From Fictibacillus terranigra (GTDB lineage Bacteria > Bacillota > Bacilli > Bacillales > Fictibacillaceae): 64,000 nt of DNA. Shown here piece after piece: positions 26,327-35,297 of this stretch. A program made the translations under genes and the position numbers. The notes beneath the pieces are model-generated. The model made no database searches, was not told where the DNA came from, and saw nothing but the letters and a program-made list of their open reading frames with translations. Within the stretch, counting starts at the first letter, position 1. The number at the start of each line of letters is the position of its first letter. The stretch spans positions 372,001 through 436,000 of the forward strand of contig NZ_JAUHLN010000003.1 of NCBI RefSeq assembly GCF_030412265.1, written 5' to 3'.

Positions 26327-26956
26327 TTAAAAACCGCTTAAGAAAGGATTGGAGTCCATTTCTGCACCGATGGTTGTCTCTGGTCCGTGGCCCGAGAGAA
26401 CCATTGTTTCCTCAGGAAGATTCAAGAGCTTATCGTGAATGCTCTTCAACAGGAGAGCCTGATCTCCCCCATATAGATCAGTTCTTCCAATACTGCCTGC
26501 GAAAAGAGCATCTCCAGAGAAAACGGTCTCCGCACTTGATACATAATAGGATACACTCCCTGGTGAATGTCCCGGCGTCTCAAGCACATGAAGAGCGAAA
26601 CTGCCGATTTTCAGCTCTCCCTCCCCAGGAATCAGGTGATCCGCTTTCTTAGCGCTAATATTCTGCATAAAATGTGCAGACCCGTTCTTGTTCGGATCGA
26701 CCAGCCAGTCCTTTTCCTTTTTATGGACATAAACTGGGATATTCCACTTTTCCCTGACATCATCCACAGCTCCGATATGATCGAAGTGGGCATGCGTCAA
26801 CAATACTGCAAGCGGCTTTACTCCCCTTTTTTCTATTAACGAAATAATCTTTTTGCTCTCACTGCCCGGATCAAAAATTATGCCTTCCTTCTTCTCGTTC
26901 CATAAAATATATGTATTCTCCTGAACTGGTCCGACCGTCAGCCGCTCCCATTTCAT
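26327..26956 (-). CDS. yqgX: Metallo-beta-lactamase-fold hydrolase YqgX
   Basis: A 209-residue glyoxalase-II-like hydrolase. Metal motif THAHFDHIGAVDDV, then LETPGHSPGSVSYY, FSGDALFAGSIGRTDL and the C-terminal LSGHGPETTIGAEM provide the two-metal site. Cytoplasmic. It probably cleaves a thioester such as S-lactoyl-thiol, but the thiol partner (bacillithiol in Bacillaceae) is inference. Co-transcribed with the methyltransferase gene downstream. Confidence 0.92.
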   Translation of the reverse strand: MKWERLTVGPVQENTYILWNEKKEGIIFDPGSESKKIISLIEKRGVKPLAVLLTHAHFDHIGAVDDVREKWNIPVYVHKKEKDWLVDPNKNGSAHFMQNISAKKADHLIPGEGELKIGSFALHVLETPGHSPGSVSYYVSSAETVFSGDALFAGSIGRTDLYGGDQALLLKSIHDKLLNLPEETMVLSGHGPETTIGAEMDSNPFLSGF

Positions 26957-27027
26957 ACGTATCCCTCCATTGCATTCTATTTCCCCCTATTTTACACTAA
27001 AATAAAAAAAGATGCGGAGGTGATGGC

Positions 27028-27510
27028 TTGTCGCTTTTTTATGGAATCGAGATGAAACCCGCTGAGAAAAAACTCCCTGCCACCTCGGCCCAGATCGTAC
27101 GAAAAACGGCGGAACTGGCAAAGGTAATTGACCGCTGTGAAACGATCGTTATTGTAAAAACAATGGAGGAAGCACTCGCCTTAAAGGAGTACTATGAAAC
27201 TCAAAACCTGTTCGAAGAGCTGCATCCCTTGCTCTCTCCAGCTCACTTCCAGCCAACCGGCCGTTTTCAGGACTATGGATTTCAATCCGTTTCTCAGCGC
27301 CATTATCTTTTTGAAGACACTGTTCTCTCCTTTAGGGTAAACAGAGGAACGGACCAGGAGATAAGCATGTTTCTCTTTCAGCTCGACGAACATCTAATCG
27401 GCACAGATCAAGAGGATGACGGCTCCAACTACTTTGTTGACAGAGAGGAAAAAGAGCTCATACAAAAATATGCAAGTGCTTACAATGTAATCATTACAGC
27501 CCGTTCTTAA
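27028..27510 (+). CDS. Conserved hypothetical protein
   Basis: A 160-residue soluble, slightly acidic protein beginning at TTG with GGAGGTGA 4-5 nt upstream. It has mixed alpha/beta pattern (IVIVKTMEEALALKEYYE, VLSFRVNRGTDQEISMFLF) and no signal peptide, cysteine cluster or nucleotide motif. I do not recognise the family. It is divergent from yqgX and is followed by a 125-nt gap before yqgW. Confidence 0.7.
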   Translation: MSLFYGIEMKPAEKKLPATSAQIVRKTAELAKVIDRCETIVIVKTMEEALALKEYYETQNLFEELHPLLSPAHFQPTGRFQDYGFQSVSQRHYLFEDTVLSFRVNRGTDQEISMFLFQLDEHLIGTDQEDDGSNYFVDREEKELIQKYASAYNVIITARS

Positions 27511-27635
27511 AAAATGGAGACTGTACAAAAGTTAACAAAACAAGTAAAATAGTACAAGGCAGTACACGGTTTATTTGCTATACATAGGTAATACAGTAAG
27601 AAATTTCATTACTCCAGAGTAAGGGGGCATAGGAT

Positions 27636-27818
27636 ATGGCTTTAGCCATTATTTTCGCACTTGTTACAATTTTTGCTGCTTTAGGTTTACTGCGTTCATT
27701 AAAAATTAAAAATATGTTAGGTTCCGGTTTTGCATTTCTTACATTTGCCGTGTTTGGCTGGTTTACCATCATGACCTTTATTGATGTGTTCACTGGCGGT
27801 GGATCTACAGGCCACTAA
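27636..27818 (+). CDS. yqgW: DUF2759 small membrane protein YqgW
   Basis: A 60-residue protein with two hydrophobic helices (residues 3-19 and 30-52) and a Gly-rich end (TGGGSTGH), matching DUF2759. Function unknown. Ribosome site AAGGGGG. Preceded by an AT-rich leader in which no confident promoter was seen. Confidence 0.85.
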   Translation: MALAIIFALVTIFAALGLLRSLKIKNMLGSGFAFLTFAVFGWFTIMTFIDVFTGGGSTGH

Positions 27819-27827
27819 CCAAACAGC

Positions 27828-27863
27828 AAAAACCATCGGCGATTCATTCGCTGATGGTTTTTT
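27828..27863. terminator. Bidirectional terminator between yqgW and yqgV
   Basis: AAACCATCGGCGA pairs with TCGCTGATGGTTT (one G-U) around a short loop, T-run on the plus strand and A-rich on the other side. Confidence 0.87.
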
Positions 27864-27865
27864 GT

Positions 27866-28174
27866 TTATCCCTGTAATTTATTCCGAACACTTTCGAGTT
27901 TGGATTTCATGGTCGAATGCTTGTCTCTTCGGTCATCGATGCGGATATTCGTCGCCACCCGCTGGATCCCCTCCTGAAAAGGCGCTTCATGCATTTCTTT
28001 AATGACGTTTAATAAAACATCCAGATCGCCTTCCACAATCGTATTCATTGGAGTCAGCTCGTAATTGATCTGATCTTCATATTTTTCCAGAACTCGCTGT
28101 ATTCCTGCAACATATGAGCTGACACTCGGGGATTCCGTCCCGATCGGTATAACGGTAATATCGATAATGGCCAT
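27866..28174 (-). CDS. yqgV: MTH1187-family thiamine-binding protein
   Basis: A 102-residue ferredoxin-like protein of the MTH1187/YkoF-type family, which binds thiamine or related pyrimidines. It begins AIIDITVIPIGTESPSVSSY and contains YELTPMNTIVEGDLD. Start 28174 is chosen for GGAGG 6 nt upstream; the frame is open further up. Specific physiological role unknown. Confidence 0.88.
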   Translation of the reverse strand: MAIIDITVIPIGTESPSVSSYVAGIQRVLEKYEDQINYELTPMNTIVEGDLDVLLNVIKEMHEAPFQEGIQRVATNIRIDDRRDKHSTMKSKLESVRNKLQG

Positions 28175-28235
28175 GTTAACCTCCAGCAAAAAATAGTTTT
28201 GAGAATAGTAACAGTGTATCATGGTTTACACCATA

Positions 28236-28267
28236 AGAAAAAACCAGCATCTGTGAAGTGCTGGTTC
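28236..28267 (-). terminator. Terminator of yqgT
   Basis: AACCAGCA (28242-28249) pairs with TGCTGGTT (28259-28266), then a T-run on the minus strand. Confidence 0.85.
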
Positions 28268-28276
28268 CTCCCTATC

Positions 28277-29467
28277 TTACATGTAAAGGCTGGCCAGAAA
28301 AATGCCAAGCGTATCTTGATAGATTTGCTGAAATTGGGAGAGCGGGAGAGGATTAACACCTATCCCCAATTCGATCGTAAAACCGGGTCTTCGAAACTCC
28401 TGGATGAACCAGTCCTTATATCCCGCATAGCTGTCTACATAGCGAACCGCTTTATAACCGCTCACCCGTTGAAATTCCTCAGCGATTTTTTCAGCCTCAT
28501 CGGGTTCTTCCTTTTCAAAGCCCCAATAAAATTCCTGGCCTTGGGTATGAAGAGCGATCACCCGGTGAAAATTCTCATCGATCGTCAGATTGGCCATCGC
28601 TTTCGCTTCTGGTTCTGATAACGGATAATCTCCTGGGTAATCTCTTGGCGCAGGTTCTGCCGGCTTTCGTGCTTTTTCAATCTCCCACCGTGCCGGAAGC
28701 TGGTTGTTTAAATCTACACCCCGGATGTTCGCCTTCCAGTCTTTGAAATCAGGATTTTGTTTATTTAATGTCTTTACGAGGCTTCGGTAAGGCTCCGTAT
28801 CCGGCGGGCCGTGCAATACAAGATCGACACCGTCAGGATCGACCATAGGAACGGCAGAGAGCGTCGTTTGCTCATAAAGGGAGAGCATATTGATTCCCCG
28901 AATAGGGACATTGTTCGTCAGCGCCAAAAGATAATCATTTAAGAACACCATCAAGATGCCGGTCGTAATCCACTCGTTAGCATGAAAAGAGGCATTCATA
29001 TGCACTTTCTTTGGTCCTCTTCCCCATTTCAGCTGGATAAGTTCCTTGTTTAAAACCGACTGACCAAAACAATCCGAGCGAATGAAGGGATAAAGAGAAC
29101 ATAAACGCTGGAGGTCGTTTTTCAGCAAAGTGAAATCATACGGTACACCTGCAGAAACCACACGATTTACTGCTCGTTCCGGAACGTTCACAACCATCCC
29201 CTCTTCAAGCAGCTGTGCACTTACTTGCTGATTCATTAAAAACAGCCCATCTAACGGAACATTGTATCTACGGGCGAGAGAGTGAAGGCTGTCTCCCTTT
29301 TTTATCGTAATCTTTTGATGAAAATAACCAGGAATAAGCACCGTAGATCCGGGAAGCAGCTGATCGGGGTCCGTTTCCCGGTTGGAATCCAGCAGCAGCT
29401 GTAAGGGGAGTCCAAATAATTGGCTGTAATAGGAAAAAGTATCTCCCTTTCTTACCGTTATTTTCAT
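28277..29467 (-). CDS. yqgT: Gamma-D-glutamyl-L-diamino acid endopeptidase I (LysM + M14)
   Basis: A 396-residue peptidoglycan peptide hydrolase. Two LysM domains (about 1-46 starting ITVRKGDTFSYYSQLFG, and 47-93 starting ITIKKGDSLHSLARRYN) bind the glycan; the M14 zinc carboxypeptidase domain follows. Zinc ligands are the His/Glu of NASFHANEWIT and the His of IALHTQGQEFYW; the catalytic Glu is in FTIELGIGVNP. No signal peptide, as in the spore-associated L. sphaericus enzyme, suggesting a mother-cell role in cortex or muropeptide turnover. GAGGAGGAG precedes the ATG at 29467. Confidence 0.93.
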   Translation of the reverse strand: MKITVRKGDTFSYYSQLFGLPLQLLLDSNRETDPDQLLPGSTVLIPGYFHQKITIKKGDSLHSLARRYNVPLDGLFLMNQQVSAQLLEEGMVVNVPERAVNRVVSAGVPYDFTLLKNDLQRLCSLYPFIRSDCFGQSVLNKELIQLKWGRGPKKVHMNASFHANEWITTGILMVFLNDYLLALTNNVPIRGINMLSLYEQTTLSAVPMVDPDGVDLVLHGPPDTEPYRSLVKTLNKQNPDFKDWKANIRGVDLNNQLPARWEIEKARKPAEPAPRDYPGDYPLSEPEAKAMANLTIDENFHRVIALHTQGQEFYWGFEKEEPDEAEKIAEEFQRVSGYKAVRYVDSYAGYKDWFIQEFRRPGFTIELGIGVNPLPLSQFQQIYQDTLGIFLASLYM

Positions 29468-29540
29468 AAGCTCCTCCTCATCTTCATGTAACCTCTGCCT
29501 TTCAATGTATTCATATAGATGCACAGTCATGTATGAAATG

Positions 29541-29568
29541 AAAAAAACCATGCTGCGCATGGTTTTCG
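29541..29568 (-). terminator. Terminator of glcK operon
   Basis: AAAACCATGC and GCATGGTTTT arms with a 3-nt loop, followed by a T-run on the minus strand. Confidence 0.9.
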
Positions 29569-29581
29569 AGAGTACGTGCGA

Positions 29582-30559
29582 TTAAAGAACCGTTTCCTCA
29601 TGCAGTTTTTTCGCCATCCAGGCGCCGCCGTATACTCCGGCATCATTTCCGAGGGAAGCAATGGCAAATTCCGCTCCTTCTTTGACACGCGGCAGTGCGA
29701 ACTTATCAAAGTTCTGTTTAACAGGCTGGAGAATTTTGTCCCCTGCTTTTGAAACGCCGCCGCCGAGAACAATTTTCCCAGGGTTGATGGCATTTCCGAG
29801 GCTCGCAATCATGAATCCAAGGTGGTAGCCAACAAGCTCTAAAACGTAAAGTGCAAGTTCATCTTTTTTATCTGCTGCATCAAAAACATCCTTGGAAGTG
29901 ATCCCGCCTTCTTTTTCTTGTTCCTTATGCAGAATGGAATTTGGATACTTCTCAAGTCCTTCCCGGGCGAGACGGCAGATTCCTGTTGCAGAAGCGATGG
30001 TTTCAATACAGCCGGTCTTGCCGCAATTACACGGAGCGCCTCCCTCGGGAATGGCTGTGATGTGTCCGATTTCCCCCGCCATTCCATTCGTTCCGTGAAG
30101 GATTTTTCCGTTGGCTACAATCCCGCCTCCAACTCCTGTTCCAAGCGTCACACAAAGCAGATCCTTCGCTCCATCACCTGCGCCTCTCCACATTTCTCCG
30201 ACAGCCGCTAGATTGGCATCATTATCAACAACAACCGGCAGCCCGGTTTCCATCTCAAGCCGTTCTTTCAACGGGAAGTTTTCCCATCCGATATTCACCG
30301 CATGATAAATGAAACCGCGGGACAGATCAATAAAGCCCGGCGCCCCCATGCCAATTCCGTTCAGCCTGGACTTCTTTTCGCCAAACTCTTCCAATACAGA
30401 GTCGATGCTTTTTGCGATATCTGTCGTGATATTCTTCCCTTTATCCGAGATGTCAGTCGGGATTTCCCACTTCTTGATCAGATCGCCATAGTCGCTGATA
30501 AACGCCATCTTAATTGTTGTTCCGCCAAGATCTACGCCTACATACCATTTCTCATCCAT
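29582..30559 (-). CDS. glcK: ROK-family glucokinase
   Basis: A 325-residue glucokinase phosphorylating intracellular glucose with ATP. It has the ATP-binding GVDLGGTTIKMAF, the catalytic region VVDNDANLAAVGEM, GTGVGGGIV, the zinc-binding CNCGKTGCIE, and GEIGHI. The upstream GTG at 30568 is inside the ribosome site; AAAGGGTGA serves the ATG at 30559. It follows yqgQ by 27 nt, a conserved pair. It could phosphorylate glucose released by the cytoplasmic GH15 enzyme encoded in this window. Confidence 0.96.
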   Translation of the reverse strand: MDEKWYVGVDLGGTTIKMAFISDYGDLIKKWEIPTDISDKGKNITTDIAKSIDSVLEEFGEKKSRLNGIGMGAPGFIDLSRGFIYHAVNIGWENFPLKERLEMETGLPVVVDNDANLAAVGEMWRGAGDGAKDLLCVTLGTGVGGGIVANGKILHGTNGMAGEIGHITAIPEGGAPCNCGKTGCIETIASATGICRLAREGLEKYPNSILHKEQEKEGGITSKDVFDAADKKDELALYVLELVGYHLGFMIASLGNAINPGKIVLGGGVSKAGDKILQPVKQNFDKFALPRVKEGAEFAIASLGNDAGVYGGAWMAKKLHEETVL

Positions 30560-30586
30560 AGCTGTCACCCTTTTATCTCAATTTTG

Positions 30587-30778
30587 CTAGCTGAATTTTT
30601 GAACATTCGATTTAATGATTAGGAGCGCCATTCTTAGTTCCTGCTGGTCAATTAGTCCTGAATCATAGAGAGTCCTGATTTCATCCTGCATCATCTCCAG
30701 GTCAGCCAACCGATGCCCGGTGTAGACAAATATGCCGAACCTTTTTAAGAGCTGCTGCACATCATATAGCGTTTTCAT
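30587..30778 (-). CDS. yqgQ: YqgQ (DUF910) small protein
   Basis: A 63-residue helical protein with the DUF910 signature (VQQLLKRFGIFVYTGHRLAD, LYDSGLIDQQEL). It may bind nucleic acid; function unknown. Upstream of and co-transcribed with glcK, as in B. subtilis. Confidence 0.92.
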   Translation of the reverse strand: MKTLYDVQQLLKRFGIFVYTGHRLADLEMMQDEIRTLYDSGLIDQQELRMALLIIKSNVQKFS

Positions 30779-30811
30779 TTTATCACCCTGATTATTATAG
30801 CAGAGACTGAC

Positions 30812-30840
30812 GAAAAAAACCGCTTAAAAGACAGCGGTTT
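30812..30840 (-). terminator. Terminator of the M42 peptidase gene
   Basis: AAACCGCT (30817-30824) pairs with AGCGGTTT (30833-30840), with a T-run on the minus strand. Confidence 0.85.
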
Positions 30841-30874
30841 CTTTCAATTTCTTTTAGATGTAACTGTAAAGAGA

Positions 30875-31915
30875 TCATGCAAGTTCTGACTGCATGTAGT
30901 GCAGCAGTAAAGTTGCGGTATGGCGCAATGATTGAACGTGTGTGCGTTCATAGGCATGGGAAGCATCAATTCCAGCTCCGACCAGCCCATGCTTAATGTC
31001 ATAGCCTGCTTTAATGGCAGCAGAGGCATCAGAGCCGTAAAAAGGATAGATGTCCACACGGTAGTTGACACTATGCTCTTCTGCGAGCTGGACTAAATGC
31101 TTGCGCAGTCCATAATGATACGGACCGCTTGAATCCTTCGCACAGATCGAAACCGTATACTCATCGGTCGCCTGCCCGTCGCCTATCGCGCCCATGTCGA
31201 CCGCGATGTATTCTACGGTTTCTTTTGATATATTGGAGTTTCCGCCGTACCCGATCTCCTCATTGTTTGAAATCAGGAAATTCACGGTATAAGGAAGTTC
31301 AATGCTTTGGTCTTTAATCACCTTGATCAGATGCATCAAAATACCGACACTTGCTTTGTCATCCAGATGCCTTGATTTAATAAAACCGCTCTCTGTGATT
31401 TCTACCCTCGGTTCAAAGGATACAAAGTCGCCCACCGAGATACCGAGCTTTTCAGTATCCTCTTTTGTCTTCACCGGCTGGTCGATCCGGACTTCAATAT
31501 TTACTTCGTCCCTTTTTGCATCTCCGGCATCTTTATAAACATGGACAGATGTTTGATGCATAAGAATCGTCCCTGTATAAATTTTTCCGTCAACAGTATG
31601 TATGCTGCAATATTCCCCTTCGACTGCGTTCCAGCGGAATCCCCCGATCATGGCCAGTTTCAGGCGCCCGCTTCCCTTGATCTCTTTCACCATGGCCCCC
31701 AGTGTATCCACATGCGCTGTCAGCAAGCGGTGCTTGGAGTCATCCTTTCCTTTGATCGTCGCTATAAGCCCTCCTTTATGGTTAATGTAATACGGAACGT
31801 TTACCTTTTTCAGAAAATCACTCACATAGGAAATCGCTTGTTCCGTATAACCTGACGGACTCGGAATGCTTACTAGATCCTTGATATTCTGCAGTATTTC
31901 TTGTTCATTGATCAT
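30875..31915 (-). CDS. M42-family aminopeptidase
   Basis: A 346-residue di-metal aminopeptidase of the M42 (glutamyl aminopeptidase / tetrahedral TET) family. Metal and catalytic residues are in TAHVDTLGAMVKEI, HLDDKASVGIL, ISNNEEIGYGGNSN, VAVDMGAIGDG and GIDASHAYERTH. These enzymes form large oligomers that digest peptides in the cytoplasm. It is a single gene between glcK-yqgQ and an unknown membrane protein gene; in B. subtilis gluP (yqgP) lies near this position, so this is a local difference. Confidence 0.9.
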   Translation of the reverse strand: MINEQEILQNIKDLVSIPSPSGYTEQAISYVSDFLKKVNVPYYINHKGGLIATIKGKDDSKHRLLTAHVDTLGAMVKEIKGSGRLKLAMIGGFRWNAVEGEYCSIHTVDGKIYTGTILMHQTSVHVYKDAGDAKRDEVNIEVRIDQPVKTKEDTEKLGISVGDFVSFEPRVEITESGFIKSRHLDDKASVGILMHLIKVIKDQSIELPYTVNFLISNNEEIGYGGNSNISKETVEYIAVDMGAIGDGQATDEYTVSICAKDSSGPYHYGLRKHLVQLAEEHSVNYRVDIYPFYGSDASAAIKAGYDIKHGLVGAGIDASHAYERTHVQSLRHTATLLLHYMQSELA

Positions 31916-32052
31916 GATGTGCCTCTCTCCTATAATCGTCTAATTCATCACTATAACAATTTCTTTCCTTCTCATTAAATTCCTTCTTCTTTCTTGTGCT
32001 GGCCATGCATAAACATGGAACAACAGTATGTCCAGCGGGGTGGTTAATTCCT

Positions 32053-32919
32053 ATGAAAATGAGAAATTGGCTTGGTGTCGTTCTGCCTGTTTTTTTTGCG
32101 ATACTCTTTTTTATGTATCATTTTGGCAAGGAACCTGTCAAAGAAAGTATCATCTTTTTTCCCATTGACACCCAAGTGACCTTCACAAAAGCAAATACAA
32201 ATGTTTCTTTAGGCGGCTCGACTGCTGAAAACTACACGCTCGATTGGCAAGTATCCTCAGAAACGAACAAGCCTGCTTATCTTCGTCAGGATATCTCCTT
32301 GCTGTATGCGAACGGTGTATTAAGCAGCACGATGAACAAGTGGGAACAGGACACCAGAACACTTAAACAGTCGAAAAAAGTGAGCGGCAGGAACGATCAA
32401 TTGGCTCATAGCGTCAGCTATCACTATGCTGAAATTCATAGAAATGAGGATACCTACCGAAGCGCACAGGCAATGAGCAAAAACTATCTTTATGTTTTTA
32501 ACAATGGCAGTTCCTACACTTCTTTCCAAATCGCAAAGAAAAGCAAGGATCGTTCTGTAAAAACCAAGCTGGATGTTAAGACCTATCAATATCTTCAAAA
32601 GACTTGGATGGGAGCTAAACAGTTCTACAATATAAATGGTGCGAACTATCATGCTGTGGCGCTGAACGATCTGCCCCAATTCCAAGAACGTCCGCTCCCT
32701 GGTTTTACACAAGGCCAAACCAATAAAATTATCGGCAGCCTGTGGGAAGGGCTGTACAAAAACTATTTTCTTGGTGTTAGGAGAAGCAATGGCTCAAAGG
32801 CAAGCCCGATAGGAAGCAGCATGCCGCTTATCCTGTTCAGCAAGGATAAGACCCATCTTATCGTCCTGTTTAGACTCAAAGACGGTGAGTATATCCAGCT
32901 CATTCAATATACGAGATAA
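32053..32919 (+). CDS. Membrane-anchored hypothetical protein
   Basis: About 288 residues: one N-terminal transmembrane segment (NWLGVVLPVFFAILFFMYHF) followed by an extracytoplasmic, mixed beta domain rich in Tyr, Asn and Ser, ending DGEYIQLIQYTR. There is no lipobox or catalytic motif that I recognise. The ATG at 32053 follows GGGGTGG by 9 nt; ATG at 32059 is also possible. Its 3' end overlaps the convergent HAD gene by 20 nt and no terminator is seen between them. Confidence 0.72.
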   Translation: MKMRNWLGVVLPVFFAILFFMYHFGKEPVKESIIFFPIDTQVTFTKANTNVSLGGSTAENYTLDWQVSSETNKPAYLRQDISLLYANGVLSSTMNKWEQDTRTLKQSKKVSGRNDQLAHSVSYHYAEIHRNEDTYRSAQAMSKNYLYVFNNGSSYTSFQIAKKSKDRSVKTKLDVKTYQYLQKTWMGAKQFYNINGANYHAVALNDLPQFQERPLPGFTQGQTNKIIGSLWEGLYKNYFLGVRRSNGSKASPIGSSMPLILFSKDKTHLIVLFRLKDGEYIQLIQYTR

Positions 32920-33646
32920 TAAGCTGATTCAACTGATAAATTGAAAAGGCTCTTCTATAATCTAAAAGACGGCTTCGTGTTTTCAACGATTCACTTTCGC
33001 TTGTTGTGAGCCATACCGCTTTCCAGCCAGATTTAGCGGCTGGGTAAATATCCTGGTCCCAAGAATCACCAACATATAAAGGTAGGCCGCAATTCGTCTG
33101 TTCTTGAACTTTGAAAAAGATGGCAGGATCAGGTTTTTGCACTTCCATCTCGTCTGAAATGAAGATATGTTGAGGCATAATCCATTTCGTCAGGTTTAAT
33201 GCCTCTATTTTTTTTCTCTGGACTGTTTCCGCTCCGTTGGTAATGATGCCGATCAGCATATTACGATCAAAAAGGTCTTGCAGCATTTCGGACACCCCTG
33301 CATACAGCTGACAATACGAGGGGATGTACTCTCGGAGACGTTCCTCAAATCCGAGGGCAGCCCTATTTGATTCTGCTTCTAGACCGCATGACCGTAAAGA
33401 AGCTATAAACCGTTTTTTCTGATAGGCAAGACGGGATAGAGCGCCGCACTCATAGTCACCCCAAAAACGGTCGCAGTTCGTTTTGAAAACTTTAAGCCAC
33501 TCACGCCTCATATTCTCCTTGGCGCAACCCAGAATCATCTGTTCTTCACATAATTCTGAGAAGCTTTGCACAGCGGCAAGTCCAAAAGCACGGTCATAAT
33601 TAAAAAGTGTGTTATCAAGGTCAAAAAAGATTCCGTTTGCTTTCAT
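32900..33646 (-). CDS. HAD-superfamily hydrolase
   Basis: A 248-residue phosphatase of HAD subfamily IA. Motif I is FDLDNTLFNYD (nucleophile Asp), motif II GIITNGAE, motif III lysine in VQKPDPAIF, motif IV YVGDSWDQD. The helical cap lies between about residues 15 and 90. Similar proteins are nucleotide or sugar-phosphate phosphatases; substrate unknown. Its ATG lies only a few nt after the T-run of a terminator and no good ribosome site is visible. Confidence 0.85.
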   Translation of the reverse strand: MKANGIFFDLDNTLFNYDRAFGLAAVQSFSELCEEQMILGCAKENMRREWLKVFKTNCDRFWGDYECGALSRLAYQKKRFIASLRSCGLEAESNRAALGFEERLREYIPSYCQLYAGVSEMLQDLFDRNMLIGIITNGAETVQRKKIEALNLTKWIMPQHIFISDEMEVQKPDPAIFFKVQEQTNCGLPLYVGDSWDQDIYPAAKSGWKAVWLTTSESESLKTRSRLLDYRRAFSIYQLNQLIISYIE

Positions 33647-33649
33647 TCC

Positions 33650-33676
33650 AAAAAGAAGAGGCGCGAACAGCGCCTC
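33650..33676 (-). terminator. Terminator just upstream of the HAD gene
   Basis: GAGGCGC (33658-33664) pairs with GCGCCTC (33670-33676), followed on the minus strand by TTCTTTTT. It closes the small membrane gene at 33675-33851. Confidence 0.82.
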
Positions 33677-33851
33677 AAAACATTTCCTTCATAAATTTAT
33701 CCCGCACACCCGGGAACGACATCATTCTGCCAACCGCGAATCTACGGAGCAAAGGGACTCCCAATATGACATTGAGCAGCCGATATCTGTACTGATAACC
33801 TATCAGAATCAAGGCAACAACAAAGACAAGCTTAAATACAAATCTAGTCAC
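33675..33851 (-). CDS. Small basic membrane protein, hypothetical
   Basis: A 58-residue protein starting at GTG (33851) with AAGGAGG 8 nt upstream. It has one hydrophobic helix (residues 3-18), then a basic tail (YQYRYRLL, PLLRRFAVGRMM). Function not recognised. Lies downstream of mobA and ends in a terminator. Confidence 0.72.
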   Translation of the reverse strand: MTRFVFKLVFVVALILIGYQYRYRLLNVILGVPLLRRFAVGRMMSFPGVRDKFMKEMF

Positions 33852-33909
33852 AGAGCATTCCTCCTTGCTCTTACTTTTTGCCTTGATTGTACAAATTATT
33901 CCCTGAGCT

Positions 33910-34512
33910 TTATTCAATATAAAGGGAGTAATCTTCCGGTGTATTAATATTGATAAAATCATGGGGATTCCAATGGCCGGAGTCTTCTGTGATGAACTTC
34001 GTATCTACATTCTGCAGCAAACTATACATGCTCCGCTTCCCTTCAGAAAGAACCCGGGTTATGACTGGCTTACAGCTTATATGGTACAAAGCCGCAAGCG
34101 GCTGCCGGCATTCTTTCACGACAGGCACGACTGCTTGAACACCCTTTGTTGTCGCCGCGGCGGTTAAGAGCATGTCATATATTTCAGTTTTCATAAAAGG
34201 CATATCACACGTGATCACCGCATACCATTCAGCCTGCTCACTGCTGTTCATCGCCGTGAGGATCCCTGCCAGCGGCCCTTGTCCTTGTATGTATGATAGA
34301 TCCATGATCACCTTTGCAGACGAATCGGACAGTTTATGAGCGATTGAAGGATGCGCGACGAGATCCACAGAGGATACAGCAGGCTTCAAACAAGAGACCG
34401 CCCGTTTATAAAAATATTCCCCATCAATACAGGCGAATGCTTTATGAAAGGGAAAGCGCGACGATTCTCCTCCGGCAAGAACTACTCCCTTACACATTTT
34501 CTTTAGATCCAT
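33910..34512 (-). CDS. mobA: Molybdenum cofactor guanylyltransferase-like protein
   Basis: A 200-residue nucleotidyltransferase of the MobA family that adds GMP to molybdopterin. The N-terminal VVLAGGESSRFPFHKAF is a variant of the LAGGxSxRMGxxK signature: the Met-Gly is replaced by Phe-Pro-Phe-His. Other expected segments are YIQGQGPLAGI and the metal-binding VITCDMPFMKTE. It overlaps the DUF92 gene by 10 nt. moaA is also in this window. The altered loop leaves some doubt about exact substrate. Confidence 0.82.
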   Translation of the reverse strand: MDLKKMCKGVVLAGGESSRFPFHKAFACIDGEYFYKRAVSCLKPAVSSVDLVAHPSIAHKLSDSSAKVIMDLSYIQGQGPLAGILTAMNSSEQAEWYAVITCDMPFMKTEIYDMLLTAAATTKGVQAVVPVVKECRQPLAALYHISCKPVITRVLSEGKRSMYSLLQNVDTKFITEDSGHWNPHDFININTPEDYSLYIE

Positions 34513-35297
34513 AAAATTAGAACTCCTGCTGTTAGTCCCGCTGCTGTGCTTGAAGCAAAATTCACCGCATTGTTCGTGATGACTGACCAGCCTTTTAGCT
34601 TGTCACATTCCACTCCGCAATGAAACCTCTCTTCCACTTCAGCTCCACATCTCTTACATCTGTATGAAACCTGTACGGTCCCGCCGATTACGGTATCGAG
34701 CATATTGCCAAGAAACCCTGCCAAGCCCGCCAGGGAGAAAACGATAAGAGACTGCGTGCCGTTAAAAAACATCAGTGAACCTGCCGCACTGATCAAAAAT
34801 GAACCGACTGCAGCCGCCGTGAGGCCAAGAGATGACACCGCACCCGATATCCCTCTTTCCACTCGCCTCCTTCTTAGAATGTGGTACGGTTCTGCTCTTG
34901 AAAGGACTCCCACTTCAGAAGCCCATGTATCCGCTGCAGCTTCTGCTAAACTGCCGATCAAGAGAAGCAGCCAAAAAGGATGCGGAAGTAATAAATAGCC
35001 TGCTCCTGCAAAAAATGCACCGCCGCCATTCGCAAGGACTTGGCCGGAATCTCTCCCTTTCGATTCTTTTACGATAGTCCGCATCTGCAGCTTTTTTACT
35101 TTTCCCCATTTACTTAAAAGTGAGGAGGTGATAAAAAAAAGAAGGAGCAATCCGAGACCTTTAAAACCAAAAGCCCCGTAAACAACCATTCCCAGTCCCC
35201 AGCTGGCCAATCCCCCGCTCAGTGTGAGCATGTTTATTTTATAGGCCGCCAAAACAAACCCGGCCAGGATGAAACCAAAGACGAACCATGCCATCAT
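34503..35297 (-). CDS. DUF92 polytopic membrane protein
   Basis: A 264-residue membrane protein of the DUF92 (TIGR00297) family with about six hydrophobic segments. Family hallmarks are GGAFFAGAGYLL, AADTWASEVGVLS and GNMLDTVIGGTVQ. Near the C-terminus a CKRCG...HCGVEC four-cysteine motif could bind metal. Plant relatives include phytyl-phosphate kinase VTE6; the bacterial role is unknown. Overlaps both neighbours by a few bases in a cyclo-ligase-DUF92-mobA unit. Confidence 0.87.
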   Translation of the reverse strand: MMAWFVFGFILAGFVLAAYKINMLTLSGGLASWGLGMVVYGAFGFKGLGLLLLFFITSSLLSKWGKVKKLQMRTIVKESKGRDSGQVLANGGGAFFAGAGYLLLPHPFWLLLLIGSLAEAAADTWASEVGVLSRAEPYHILRRRRVERGISGAVSSLGLTAAAVGSFLISAAGSLMFFNGTQSLIVFSLAGLAGFLGNMLDTVIGGTVQVSYRCKRCGAEVEERFHCGVECDKLKGWSVITNNAVNFASSTAAGLTAGVLILWI

